Positions 31,978 to 42,000 of a DNA stretch of 46,845 nt are shown one piece after another. Within the stretch, counting starts at the first letter, position 1; the number at the start of each line of letters is the position of its first letter. This stretch comes from Prevotella sp. (GTDB lineage Bacteria > Bacteroidota > Bacteroidia > Bacteroidales > Bacteroidaceae), in NCBI GenBank assembly GCA_021636625.1, contig JAJWLX010000023.1, positions 1 to 46,845 on the forward strand, written 5' to 3'. The notes below the pieces were generated by a model. That model searched no databases. It had not been told where the DNA came from and worked only from the letters and a program-made list of their open reading frames with translations. The position numbers and the translations under genes were made by a program.

Positions 31978-33360
31978 ATGAAACAATTTAAATTAATGAT
32001 GCTCGGACTTGCCTTGTCTGCAGGATTCACTACCCAGATGCAGGCACAGGAAGCACAGAGCTTCGTTCACCAACAGTCAAACACAGAAGATTACGTCTGG
32101 CCAACAGATCCACAAGTATTAACAAAACTCAAGCACTGGCAGGACCAGAAGTTCGGTGTATTGATGCACTGGGGACTCTATAGCGTACCTGGCATCGTAG
32201 AATCCTGGTCAATTTGTTCGGAAGACTGGATTGTACGTGAGCGCAAACCAACCTACGAGGAGGACAAGGCATGGTACTGGAGCCAGAAAGATTCCCTCAA
32301 CCCAGTAAACTTCGATCCTGGCAAATGGGCTGACGTGATGAAAAAGGCAGGTATGAAGTATATGATCTTCACCACCAAGCACCACGACGGCTTCTGCATG
32401 TTTGATACCAAATATACCGACTTCTCCATCGCCCATGGACCTTTCGGCAAGGATCCACGCCACAACATCGCCAAGGAGGTATTCAATGCCTACCGAAACA
32501 AGGGATTCATGATCGGTTGTTATTTCTCCAAACCAGACTGGCACAGCAAATGGTTCTGGAATCCTTATTATGCAACCCCTAACCGCCGCATCAACTACAA
32601 GAAGAAGCAGCATCCTGACTGGTGGCAGAACTACCGCAAGTTTACCCAGAACCAGCTCAACGAGTTGACCACCGACTATGGCAACATCGATATTCTGTGG
32701 CTCGATGGCGGATGGATTACCGGTGATGAGATTGGTCTTGATACCATTCTGGTAGATGCCCGCAAGCGCAATCCGGGTATGATCAGTGTAGATAGAACCA
32801 TTCGTGGAAAGAATGAGAACTATCAGACTCCAGAGCAGGGTATCCCAGCCAAGCAGCTCGATATTCCTTGGGAAAGCTGCATCACCCTGAGCCATGCCTG
32901 GGGATGGACACCAAACGCCAAGTTCAAGTCACCTAACAAGGTAATCGGTATTCTCTCTGAAATTGTAGCAAAGGGCGGATGTCTCGCTCTCGGCGTTGGT
33001 CCGAAGGCAGATGGAACCCTGCAACCGGAAGTTGTGAATACCCTCCTGAAGATAGGAAACTGGCTCAACAAGAACGGTCAGGCTATTTACTCTACCGTCA
33101 ATGCAGCCCACTATAATGATGGCAAGGTATGGTTTACCGCCGACAAGAACGGCAAGACCCTCTACGCCATCTATGCACTGGAAGATGGAGAAAAGACCCC
33201 TAAGACCATTACCTGGACAGAGAACAAGCCTAAGGGTAAGCTCGTTCTGCTGCAGAACGGCAAGTCTGTCAAGTACACCGTCAAGGGCAATCAGGTAACC
33301 GTTACCCTTCCATCCGGACTCAAGAATGAACCTCTGGCATTCAAGTTTAATTCTAAATAA
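31978..33360 (+). CDS. Secreted alpha-L-fucosidase (GH29)
   Basis: The 460-residue enzyme has a signal peptide ending TTQMQAQEAQ, so it acts in the periplasm or at the surface. The GH29 barrel begins around residue 45 (FGVLMHWGLYSVPG), contains TTKHHDGFCMFDTKYTDFS (about 133-151) and places the retaining nucleophile Asp in GNIDILWLDGGWITG (about 236-250). A C-terminal beta module follows from about 375 (LYAIYALEDGEKTP). Release of terminal L-fucose from host or dietary glycans would feed the fucose operon directly downstream. No regulator is visible between them. Confidence 0.93.
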   Translation: MKQFKLMMLGLALSAGFTTQMQAQEAQSFVHQQSNTEDYVWPTDPQVLTKLKHWQDQKFGVLMHWGLYSVPGIVESWSICSEDWIVRERKPTYEEDKAWYWSQKDSLNPVNFDPGKWADVMKKAGMKYMIFTTKHHDGFCMFDTKYTDFSIAHGPFGKDPRHNIAKEVFNAYRNKGFMIGCYFSKPDWHSKWFWNPYYATPNRRINYKKKQHPDWWQNYRKFTQNQLNELTTDYGNIDILWLDGGWITGDEIGLDTILVDARKRNPGMISVDRTIRGKNENYQTPEQGIPAKQLDIPWESCITLSHAWGWTPNAKFKSPNKVIGILSEIVAKGGCLALGVGPKADGTLQPEVVNTLLKIGNWLNKNGQAIYSTVNAAHYNDGKVWFTADKNGKTLYAIYALEDGEKTPKTITWTENKPKGKLVLLQNGKSVKYTVKGNQVTVTLPSGLKNEPLAFKFNSK

Positions 33361-33380
33361 AGAAAAACAAATATAAAAAA

Positions 33381-33428
33381 AGCATAAAGGTAGTGATAAG
33401 ATTCATTTTTTATCACTACCTTTGTGCT
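33381..33428 (+). promoter_or_regulatory. Stem-loop carrying a -7 element before fucI
   Basis: A 19-bp stem with one mismatch (33381-33399 with 33410-33428) follows the fucosidase gene. The downstream arm contains TACCTTTG (33417-33424), a -7 match, but no good -33 is present. It may be a terminator for the fucosidase transcript, a fucI promoter region, or an operator. Confidence 0.55.
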
Positions 33429-33487
33429 TACATATAATATAATGTATATAAAATATAGTAACTATAAAAACTTAAAGAACAATAATT

Positions 33488-35260
33488 ATGAGTAACTATC
33501 CTAAAATCGGTATCCGTCCTACCATTGACGGACGTCAGGGAGGTGTACGAGAAAGCCTCGAGGAAAAAACCATGAACTTGGCTAAGTCTGTAGCCAAATT
33601 GATTTCAGAGAACTTACGTAATGGCGATGGCTCACCTGTAGAGTGCGTGATCGCTGACAGTACCATCGGTCGTGTAGCAGAAAGTGCAGCTTGCGCAGAA
33701 AAGTTTGAGCGCGAGGGTGTTGGCTCTACCATCACCGTTACTTCCTGCTGGTGCTATGGTGCAGAAACTATGGATATGAATCCACATTGGCCAAAGGCTG
33801 TATGGGGATTCAACGGTACAGAGCGCCCAGGTGCTGTTTATCTGGCAGCAGTTCTCGCAGCTCATGCCCAGAAGGGATTGCCAGCTTTCGGTATCTATGG
33901 TCATGATGTTCAGGACTTGGAGGATGACTCTATCCCTGCTGACGTAGCAGAGAAGATCTTGCGCTTTGCAAGAGCAGCTCAGGCTGTAGCTACCATGCGT
34001 GGCAAGTCTTATCTCTCTATGGGTAGCGCCTGCATGGGTATCGCAGGTTCTATCGTTGACCCTAACTTCTTCCAGGAGTACCTCGGTATGCGCAACGAAA
34101 GTGTTGACCTTACAGAAATCATCCGCCGTATGACTGAGGGTATCTACGACCCTGTGGAGTACGAGAAGGCTATGGCTTGGACCCGCGAGCACTGTATGTG
34201 CAATGAGGGTGAGGACATCGCCAACAATGAAAAGGCAAAGACCCGCGAGCAGAAGGATGCAGACTGGGAGTTCATCGTGAAGATGACTATCATCATGCGC
34301 GACTTGATGCACGGTAACCCAAGACTGGAAGAGTTAGGTTTCAAGGAGGAAGCTTTGGGACACAATGCCATCGCCGGTGGTTTCCAGGGACAGCGTCAGT
34401 GGACAGACTTCTACCCTAACGGCGACTATCCTGAGGCACTCCTCAATACTTCATTCGACTGGAATGGTATCCGTGAAGCTATCATCCTCGCTACAGAGAA
34501 TGATGCAGGCAATGGCGTAGCCATGCTGTTCAACCACCTGTTGACAGGTCGTGCTCAGATCTTCAGCGACGTTCGTACCTACTGGAGTCCAGAGGCAGTG
34601 AAGCGTGTTACCGGTAAGGAACTTACAGGTCAGGCAGCTGGTGGTATCATCCACTTGATCAACTCTGGTGCTACTACACTCGACGGTACAGGTCAGGCTA
34701 CAGATGCAGAGGGCAACCCAATCATGAAGCAGCCTTGGGAGATGACCGAGGAGGATGTAGATAAGTGCTTGAAGGCAACTACCTGGTATCCAGCCAACCG
34801 TGACTACTTCCGTGGCGGCGGTTTCTCTTCCAACTTCCTCAGCAAGGGCGGCATGCCTGTAACCATGGTTCGTCTGAACCACGTAAAGGGTCTTGGTCCT
34901 GTGCTCCAGTTGGCAGAAGGTTGGACAGTTGAGATTGACCCTGAGATTCACAAGGTTCTCGATAAGCGTACAGACCCAACATGGCCTACTACCTGGTTCG
35001 CACCACGCCTTTGCGACAAGGCTCCATTCAAGGATGTATATTCTGTGATGAACAACTGGGGTGCTAACCATGGCGCTATCAGCTACGGCCATATCGGTGC
35101 CGACCTCATCACTCTCTGCTCTATCCTCCGCATCCCAGTATGCATGCACAATATTGAGGACGATAAGATCTTCCGTCCAGCATCTTGGAACGCATTCGGT
35201 ATGGACAAGGAAGGTGCAGACTTCCGTGCTTGCAAGAACTACGGTCCTATATATAAATAA
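33488..35260 (+). CDS. fucI: L-fucose isomerase
   Basis: The 590-residue enzyme converts L-fucose to L-fuculose with Mn2+. It follows E. coli FucI nearly block for block: PKIGIRPTIDGRQGGVRESL at the start, CWCYGAETMDMNPHWPKA (about 89-106), WGFNGTERPGAVYLAAVLAAH, AGGFQGQRQWTDFYPNGD (about 298-315), FDWNGIREAIILATENDAGN with the active-site Glu and Asp region (about 323-343), GGGFSSNFLSKGGMPVTM, and NNWGANHGAISYGHIGADLI with the metal-binding His (about 521-540). It is the first gene of fucI-fucA-fucK-fucP. Confidence 0.97.
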   Translation: MSNYPKIGIRPTIDGRQGGVRESLEEKTMNLAKSVAKLISENLRNGDGSPVECVIADSTIGRVAESAACAEKFEREGVGSTITVTSCWCYGAETMDMNPHWPKAVWGFNGTERPGAVYLAAVLAAHAQKGLPAFGIYGHDVQDLEDDSIPADVAEKILRFARAAQAVATMRGKSYLSMGSACMGIAGSIVDPNFFQEYLGMRNESVDLTEIIRRMTEGIYDPVEYEKAMAWTREHCMCNEGEDIANNEKAKTREQKDADWEFIVKMTIIMRDLMHGNPRLEELGFKEEALGHNAIAGGFQGQRQWTDFYPNGDYPEALLNTSFDWNGIREAIILATENDAGNGVAMLFNHLLTGRAQIFSDVRTYWSPEAVKRVTGKELTGQAAGGIIHLINSGATTLDGTGQATDAEGNPIMKQPWEMTEEDVDKCLKATTWYPANRDYFRGGGFSSNFLSKGGMPVTMVRLNHVKGLGPVLQLAEGWTVEIDPEIHKVLDKRTDPTWPTTWFAPRLCDKAPFKDVYSVMNNWGANHGAISYGHIGADLITLCSILRIPVCMHNIEDDKIFRPASWNAFGMDKEGADFRACKNYGPIYK

Positions 35261-35309
35261 GGTGTAACACCATCAGTACGAATATCATTCAAATAGAAAG
35301 AAAAAGAAA

Positions 35310-35945
35310 ATGATTACAGAAGAGCATATTCAGAAATTCCTGGAGCAGGCTCACCGCGTAGGCGATGCAGCCCTCACCATTTGCAGTAGTGGCAACCTTT
35401 CTTGGCGCATCGGCGACGAGGCTCTTGTCTCAGGTACAGGTTCATGGGTTCCTAGCCTCCAGAAGGAGAAGGTATCTCAGTGCCTGGTAGCAACTGGCGA
35501 AGTTCTCAATGGTGTCAAGCCTTCTATGGAGAGCGGATTCCACCTCGGCGTACTCCGTGAGCGTCCTGACTGTGACGTGGTTCTCCACTTCCAGTCACCT
35601 TTTGCAACAGCAGTGGCTTGCATGCAGGAAACTCCAAAGGACTTCAATGTAACCGCAGAGGTTCCATGCCACGTAGGCAAGGAAATCCCTGTAATTCCTT
35701 ACTATCGTCCAGGTTCTCCAGAATTGGCAGCAGCTGTCATCGCAGCCTTGAAGGATCACAACTCAGCTCTCTTACTGAAGCACGGACAGGTAGTTTGCGG
35801 CAAGAATTTCGATGAGGTGTTCGAACGTGCCATGTTCTTTGAGATGGCTTGTAGAATCATCGTTCAGAGTGGCGGCAAATACACCACACTGACACCGGAA
35901 GAAATCGACGATCTCGAGGTTTACGTTTTAGGTAAGAAACAATAA
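35310..35945 (+). CDS. fucA: L-fuculose-1-phosphate aldolase-type class II aldolase
   Basis: The 211-residue class II aldolase/adducin-family protein should cleave L-fuculose 1-phosphate to DHAP and L-lactaldehyde. The phosphate-site segment SSGNLSWRIGDEALVSGTG lies at about 26-44, and KPSMESGFHLGVLRERPD contains the catalytic Glu (about 70-87). The metal-ligand segment, His-x-His in E. coli FucA, reads VVLHFQSPFATA here (about 90-101), so the second His is Gln. A later His is present in LLLKHGQVVCG. I recall a similar HFQ motif in the Bacteroides aldolase of the same operon, so this is probably lineage-specific and not inactivating. It starts 49 bp after fucI. Confidence 0.88.
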   Translation: MITEEHIQKFLEQAHRVGDAALTICSSGNLSWRIGDEALVSGTGSWVPSLQKEKVSQCLVATGEVLNGVKPSMESGFHLGVLRERPDCDVVLHFQSPFATAVACMQETPKDFNVTAEVPCHVGKEIPVIPYYRPGSPELAAAVIAALKDHNSALLLKHGQVVCGKNFDEVFERAMFFEMACRIIVQSGGKYTTLTPEEIDDLEVYVLGKKQ

Positions 35946-35968
35946 GCCTCTATCCTCTATATGAGAGA

Positions 35969-36018
35969 AGCGGTAGGAGAGAAAGCTGCCCGCTACGGGC
36001 ACTCTCCTACCGCTTTTT
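35969..36018 (+). terminator. Terminator-like hairpin between fucA and fucK
   Basis: AGCGGTAGGAGAG (35969-35981) pairs perfectly with 36002-36014, followed by four or five T residues. Inside an otherwise co-directional operon, it suggests partial termination, lowering kinase and symporter expression relative to fucI-fucA. Confidence 0.75.
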
Positions 36019-36060
36019 ATACGAAACAACTTTTATCTACCCAAACATTTATAAATAACT

Positions 36061-37452
36061 ATGATTTATCTAGCTATAGATTTCGGTGGAGGCAGCGGAC
36101 GAGTGATTGCCGGAAAACTAGAAAACGGCAAGCTCGAAATGGAGCTCATCCATCGTTTCCCTAACCGACAGGTAAGATTAGGCAACCACGTCTATTGGGA
36201 TTTCCTCGCCCTTTTCGAGGATATGAAGACGGGACTGAAGATGGCTGGAGCCAAGGGACTCAAGGTGGATGGCATCGCCATCGATACATGGGGAGTAGAT
36301 TTCGGTCTCATCGACCAGGACGGCAACCTTCTGGGCAACCCGGTATGCTATCGCGATGCCCGTACCAAGGGAATGCCGGAAGTAGTGTTCAAGCAGATTG
36401 ATCCATCGGCACATTATGCCATCAACGGCACGCAGGTGATGGAAATCAATACCCTCTTCCAGCTATACAGTCTGAAGAAAGCCAACAGTCCACAGTTGGA
36501 GAAGGCTGCGCATCTGCTTTTCACCCCAGATCTCTTCAGCTACTATCTCACTGGCGAAGCCAACAATGAATATACCATCGCATCCACATCAGAACTGCTG
36601 AATGCCAGCACCAAGGACTGGGACTGGGAAACCATCGACCAGTTGGGTCTTCCACGCCACATCTTCGGTAAGATTGTGATGCCAGGCACCGTAAGAGGAA
36701 AGCTGCGCCGCGACATCGCTGAGGAAACCGGACTCGGAGAAGTGGATGTCATTGCAGTAGGTTCACACGATACAGCCAGTGCGGTAGCAGCCGTACCAGC
36801 CACAGAAGATGAATACCCGATGGCATTCATCAGTTCAGGAACCTGGTCGCTTCTGGGTGTTGAGATAGAAAAGCCAATCCTTACCGAGGAAGCCCGAAAG
36901 GCAGAGTTTACCAACGAGGGCGGCATCGGCGGCCGCATCACCTTCCTGCAGAACATCACAGGTCTCTGGATCATGCAGAGACTGATGGCAGAATGGAAGG
37001 AGAATGGCGAGGAACAGCAGTTCGACATCATCCTCCCTCTGGCAGAAGAAGCTCACATCAATGCCATCATCCCGGTGGATGACGCTGCGTTCCAGAATCC
37101 GGCATCCATGCAGCAGGCTATCATCGACTACTGCGCCACCCACCAGCTGCAGGTACCTCAGACCAAGGCAGAAATCGTGCGCTGCGTACTCCAGTCGCTG
37201 GCAGCCAAGTATGCCGAGGCAACCGCTCACCTCAACGAGATGTTACCGCAGCCAATCAAGTGCATGCACATCATCGGCGGCGGCTCACAGAACAAGTTAC
37301 TCAACCGTCTCACCTCCGAAGCTTTGGGCGTTCCTGTCATTGCGGGTCCTATAGAGGCTACGGGTATGGGCAACATCCTGACCCAGGCACTTGCCAAGGG
37401 AGAAATCAAGGATATCGACGAGCTGAGAGCCGTGGTAAGACAAAGCATCTGA
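36061..37452 (+). CDS. fucK: L-fuculokinase of the rhamnulokinase-like FGGY type
   Basis: The 463-residue FGGY carbohydrate kinase begins IYLAIDFGGGSGRVIAGKL, the ATP-binding phosphate-1 motif. GIAIDTWGVDFGLIDQDGNLLGNPVCYRDAR (about 76-106) contains the catalytic Asp region, VGSHDTASAVAAVPA (about 236-250) follows, and the second domain has FISSGTWSLLGVE (about 257-269) and HIIGGGSQNKLLNRLTS (about 403-419). By sequence it looks more like RhaB than E. coli FucK. The operon partners fucI, fucA and fucP make L-fuculose the expected substrate, as in Bacteroides. Rhamnulose phosphorylation remains possible because no rhamnose isomerase is nearby to test the alternative. Confidence 0.88.
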   Translation: MIYLAIDFGGGSGRVIAGKLENGKLEMELIHRFPNRQVRLGNHVYWDFLALFEDMKTGLKMAGAKGLKVDGIAIDTWGVDFGLIDQDGNLLGNPVCYRDARTKGMPEVVFKQIDPSAHYAINGTQVMEINTLFQLYSLKKANSPQLEKAAHLLFTPDLFSYYLTGEANNEYTIASTSELLNASTKDWDWETIDQLGLPRHIFGKIVMPGTVRGKLRRDIAEETGLGEVDVIAVGSHDTASAVAAVPATEDEYPMAFISSGTWSLLGVEIEKPILTEEARKAEFTNEGGIGGRITFLQNITGLWIMQRLMAEWKENGEEQQFDIILPLAEEAHINAIIPVDDAAFQNPASMQQAIIDYCATHQLQVPQTKAEIVRCVLQSLAAKYAEATAHLNEMLPQPIKCMHIIGGGSQNKLLNRLTSEALGVPVIAGPIEATGMGNILTQALAKGEIKDIDELRAVVRQSI

Positions 37453-37505
37453 TCCATCCGAATATTTACCTACAAACATAAACGCAGACAATATTAACCT
37501 GAAAT

Positions 37506-38834
37506 ATGGAACAAAAAAAGAAAGAATCAATCCTGATGAAAGACGGGGTGAGCTACCTCGTACCCTTCATATTAATCACATCGTGCTTTGCACTGTGGGG
37601 ATTTGCCAATGATATCACCAATCCGATGGTGAAGGCATTCTCCAAGATCTTCCGAATGTCATCTACGGATGGTGCACTGGTACAGGTAGCCTTCTACGGC
37701 GGTTACTTCGCCATGGCTTTCCCTGCCGCCATCTTCATCCGCCGCTTCTCCTACAAGGCAGGCGTACTGCTGGGATTAGGACTCTATGCCTTCGGTGCAT
37801 TCCTCTTCTATCCGGCAAAGATGATGGGCGAATATTATCCATTCCTCCTCGCCTACTTCATCCTGACCTGCGGACTCTCCTTCCTGGAGACATCGAGCAA
37901 CCCTTACATCCTCTCGATGGGAACGGAGGAGACGGCAACACGCCGACTCAACCTGGCGCAATCGTTCAACCCGATGGGTTCGCTGCTCGGTATGTATGTG
38001 GCGATGAACTTTATCCAGGCAAAGCTCAATCCGCTTGATACGGCTGGGCGCGCCAATCTCTCGGCTAGCGAATTTGAGGCAATCAAGGAATACGACCTTT
38101 CGGTACTGATCAATCCATACCTGATTATCGGTCTGGTTATCCTCACCATCTTCTTCGTCATCCTGTTTACCAAGATGCCGAAGAACAGCGAGAAAGACAA
38201 CAAGATCAACTTCGTGCCTACCCTTCGCCGCATCTTCCGCATGCCGCACTATCGTGAAGGCGTATTCACCCAGTTCTTCTATGTGGGCGCACAGATTATG
38301 TGCTGGACCTTCATCATCCAGTATGGCACCCGCATCCTGATGCAGGAAGGCATGGCAGAGATTGATGCCGAGGTAACCTCGCAGAAGTTCAACATCGTAG
38401 CGATGGTACTGTTCTGCTGTTCCCGCTTCATCTGCACCTTCATCCTCCGCTTCTTCAACGCAGGACAGTTACTGATGATATTGGCGATAGCAGGTGGCTG
38501 CTTCACAGCCGGCGTCATTGCCCTTCACAACATCTGGGGTCTCTACTGTCTGGTGGCAGTAAGTGCCTGCATGTCATTGATGTTCCCTACCATCTATGGT
38601 ATAGCTCTGAGGGGTCTTGGCGATGATGCCAAGTTTGGTGCTGCCGGTCTGATCATGGCAATCCTGGGCGGTAGTGTCCTGCCACCTTTGCAGGCATCCA
38701 TCATCGATATGCATACCGTATTCGGAATGCCATCTACCAATGCGTCGTTCATTCTTCCATTCATCTGTTTCGTGGTGATTGCCATTTATGGATATCGCAC
38801 AAAATTGCGCAGTATAGGCAAACTTTTAGGTTAA
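37506..38834 (+). CDS. fucP: L-fucose:H+ symporter
   Basis: The 442-residue major facilitator protein has twelve hydrophobic segments. FucP hallmarks are CFALWGFANDITNPMV (about 21-36) with the proton-linked Asp, a GALVQVAFYGGYFAMAFPAA helix, and CGLSFLETSSNPYILSMG (about 122-139) with the conserved Glu. RRLNLAQSFNPMGSLLGM and a C-terminal GAAGLIMAILGGSVLPPLQ also match. It imports L-fucose and closes the operon, 53 bp after fucK and before a good terminator. Confidence 0.95.
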   Translation: MEQKKKESILMKDGVSYLVPFILITSCFALWGFANDITNPMVKAFSKIFRMSSTDGALVQVAFYGGYFAMAFPAAIFIRRFSYKAGVLLGLGLYAFGAFLFYPAKMMGEYYPFLLAYFILTCGLSFLETSSNPYILSMGTEETATRRLNLAQSFNPMGSLLGMYVAMNFIQAKLNPLDTAGRANLSASEFEAIKEYDLSVLINPYLIIGLVILTIFFVILFTKMPKNSEKDNKINFVPTLRRIFRMPHYREGVFTQFFYVGAQIMCWTFIIQYGTRILMQEGMAEIDAEVTSQKFNIVAMVLFCCSRFICTFILRFFNAGQLLMILAIAGGCFTAGVIALHNIWGLYCLVAVSACMSLMFPTIYGIALRGLGDDAKFGAAGLIMAILGGSVLPPLQASIIDMHTVFGMPSTNASFILPFICFVVIAIYGYRTKLRSIGKLLG

Positions 38835-38841
38835 AATTAAC

Positions 38842-38880
38842 AAGCTGTGGCCGTTTGTTATCGGTCACAGCTTATTTTTT
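38842..38880 (+). terminator. Rho-independent terminator of the fuc operon
   Basis: AAGCTGTGGCCG (38842-38853) pairs with 38862-38873 (one G-T wobble), followed by ATTTTTT. Confidence 0.88.
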
Positions 38881-38945
38881 AGTTAAATACCATTAAAGTC
38901 GAAATATTTTCACTGTTTTTTGTATTCCATTTAATATATTTTATA

Positions 38946-38953
38946 TAACTTTG
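38946..38953 (+). promoter_or_regulatory. Candidate -7 element for the susC/susD operon
   Basis: TAACTTTG lies 134 bp before the susC-like ATG. The nearest TTTG is 23 bp upstream, slightly far. The long leader (about 125 nt) is AT-rich with no clear structure. Confidence 0.5.
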
Positions 38954-39087
38954 CCAAAAAATTTAAAAGAACTTACCAACCTAGATAATAAATAAAAGAA
39001 AATCAGATTGTAAGTGAGTACAATTAAACATTTCAAGCAAGAACAATTAAATAAAAATAGTTATTCATTACATTAAAAGTTTGTATT

Positions 39088-42000
39088 ATGGCAAAAACTA
39101 ACAAAACAATGAATCTGGCATTCGCCTTGATGGTTGGTTCTGCTGGTGCTGCTTACGCAGGTATTCCTGCCGTTAACGGCGTACAGAACGTACAGCAAGA
39201 CGAGACATGTACAGGTATCGTCAAGGATGCTACTGGCGAAACAGTCATTGGTGCTTCTGTTCTCGTGAAGGGAACGACTACAGGTACTGTTACCGACTTG
39301 GATGGAAACTTTGAACTCAAAGGCGTCAAGAAGGGTACGGTACTCCGTATCTCTTACGTTGGATATGAGACCCAAGAAGTTGTCTTTAACGGCAAGCCAC
39401 TCAATGTAACCTTGAAAGACGATGCGAAAAGCCTCAACGAGGTTGTAGTAACCGCTTTGGGTATGAAGCGCGAAACAAAGGCGCTTGGTTATGCAGTTAC
39501 TGAATTGAAAGGAGAAAATCTTGATAAGAACTTGGTAAACCCTGTATCAGCTTTGCAGGGTAAGGTTGCCGGTGTGGATATCTCAGGTTCTGATGGTGGA
39601 CTCTTCGGTTCTGCCAAAATCTTGATTCGTGGTGCTTCTACCTTGAGCTCCAACAACCAGCCTATCTATGTTGTTGACGGTGTTATCCTTGACAACGGCG
39701 TTAAGAATGGTGATGCAGACTGGAGCCAGAACGATACTGACTGGGGTAACGAATTGAAGAACTTGAACCCAGACGATTTCGAGAGTGTATCAGTTTTGAA
39801 GGGTGCTGCCGCTACAGCTCTTTATGGTTCCCGCGGTTTGAATGGTGCGGTCGTTATCACTACTAAGAGTGGTAAGGGCAAGAAGGGTCTCGGCATTAAC
39901 TTCTCTCAGACATTCGGTATCGATCACGTATATGGTGGTCCAGACTTCCAGAATGTTCGTGGTGATGGTTGGATGTCAGGATATGCAAACTGTAAGTCTT
40001 CTGGCAACATGCAGGATACCGACTCATTCTACCTGAACGCAGACGGCAAGCGCTCTGTTGCATTTCCTGAAGAAGAACGCGGTTTCTCTTGGGGTCCTAA
40101 ATTCGATGGTCAGCCTATCGAGTTCTACGACTATTCTACCGTGAATTATTCACCATATAAGAACAACTTTACAGATGCATACGATGATGCCTTCAACACC
40201 AATACCAATATTGCCGTATCTGGTGCCAACGACAAGACATCTTTCTATACATCTATGTCATATAAGTATGCCAATGGTACTACACCAAACAACTCATTCT
40301 CCCGTTTGTCTTTGATGGCTAAGGCATCTCACAAGATTACAAACAAGGTAGAACTTGAGGCAGGCATCACTTTTGCCAACTCTAATCCTAAGCAGGGCGG
40401 CATGACCAACTTCGGTGAGTGCTTCATTGACGGTACATTCAGCCGTATGTATGATACCCGCTATTGGAGATCACGCTATAAGGGTTCTCATGGAGGCTTG
40501 GCAAGCACAGCATATAATGACGAATATGGTAATGCACCTGGACGTGGTGTATGGTGGAGCATCTATGAGAATGAATATTCTCAGAAAGAGACTTCTGTAC
40601 GCCCTAACGTGAAGATTACTGCCGATTTGACCAATTGGTTGAAATTCTCAGCCGAAGGTAACTACAACTACTACTACAAGCGCAGCGAAAGCAAGGAGCT
40701 GGGTTCTGGTTATGCCAACGAAGGTGGTGCTTACGGACTTGGACAATATACCAAGGAGCAGACTAACCTGAATGCAAACTTCTCATGGAATAAGGCTGTG
40801 AGCGACTTCAACATCAGCGGTTTCGTACGTGGAGAGTACTATCACAACTTCCAGCAGGAGAGCAGCATGAGCACCCAGGGCGGTTTGATCGTTCCTGGAC
40901 AGTATTTCATCGGAAACTCTAAGGAGACTCCTAGTGCTTCTGCCACCATCTCTGGCGAAAAGACCATTATGTCTATTGCAGGTCAGTTGGCATTGAGCTG
41001 GAAGGATCAGGTATATCTGGATGTAACAGGCCGTAACGACTGGTCTTCATCTCTGGTATATACAGACAAGCATGGTAACTTCTCTTACTTCTATCCATCA
41101 GTTTCCGGATCATGGTTGATTCACGAGACATTCCGTGGCAAATTGCCATCTTGGATTTCATTTGCCAAGATCCGTGCATCATGGGCTCAGGTAGGTAATG
41201 ATACAGATGCTTACAGAATCAACTCTGCATACAACATCTATGGTATTGACAAGACTTATGGCTTGCAGGTACCTGATACCTCTTACGATCCTAACTTGAA
41301 GCCAGAGCGCAAGAACTCATGGGAAGTTGGTATCGACTGGCGTTTCCTGAACAACCGCATTGGTATTGATGCTACTTATTATCGTGAGAACACCAAGAAC
41401 CAGATTATGTCAATCTCGGTCCCTAGCATCTCAGGTTTGAGCAACCAGGTAGTTAACGCTGGTAACATCCAGAACCAGGGTGTGGAGCTTGCCTTGAATA
41501 CAACACCTATCCAGACCAAGGATTGGGAGTGGGATTTGAACTTCACTTACACCAAGAACAAGTCTAAGATTGTTTCTTTGCACGAGAACGTAGCTAACTA
41601 CATCAGCTTGGTAGGTATGCCTTCATACGGTAACTTCCGTATTGGTTCTGTTGCCAAGGTGGGTGGTGAGTATGGTCTGTTGATGTCAGACGCAACTCCT
41701 AAATATGATGAGAAGACCGGTCTTCCTATCCTGGAGACAGCTTCTTATAACGGACGCCATGCCGTTTACTACTCACGCTCAGGCGTAGAGAAAGAGGTAG
41801 GTAGCATCCAGCCAGACTTCCTGGGTTCTGTCAATACAACCTTGAAGTACAAGAACTGGTCTTTGAGTGCTTCTCTTGATATGCGCTTCGGTGGTATGGT
41901 TGCCATCTATGGTTCTCACTATGGTACCGCTTACGGTTACTTAAAGTCTTCACTGAATGGAACAGATGCTGAACATGGTGGTATCACCTATACTTCTATC

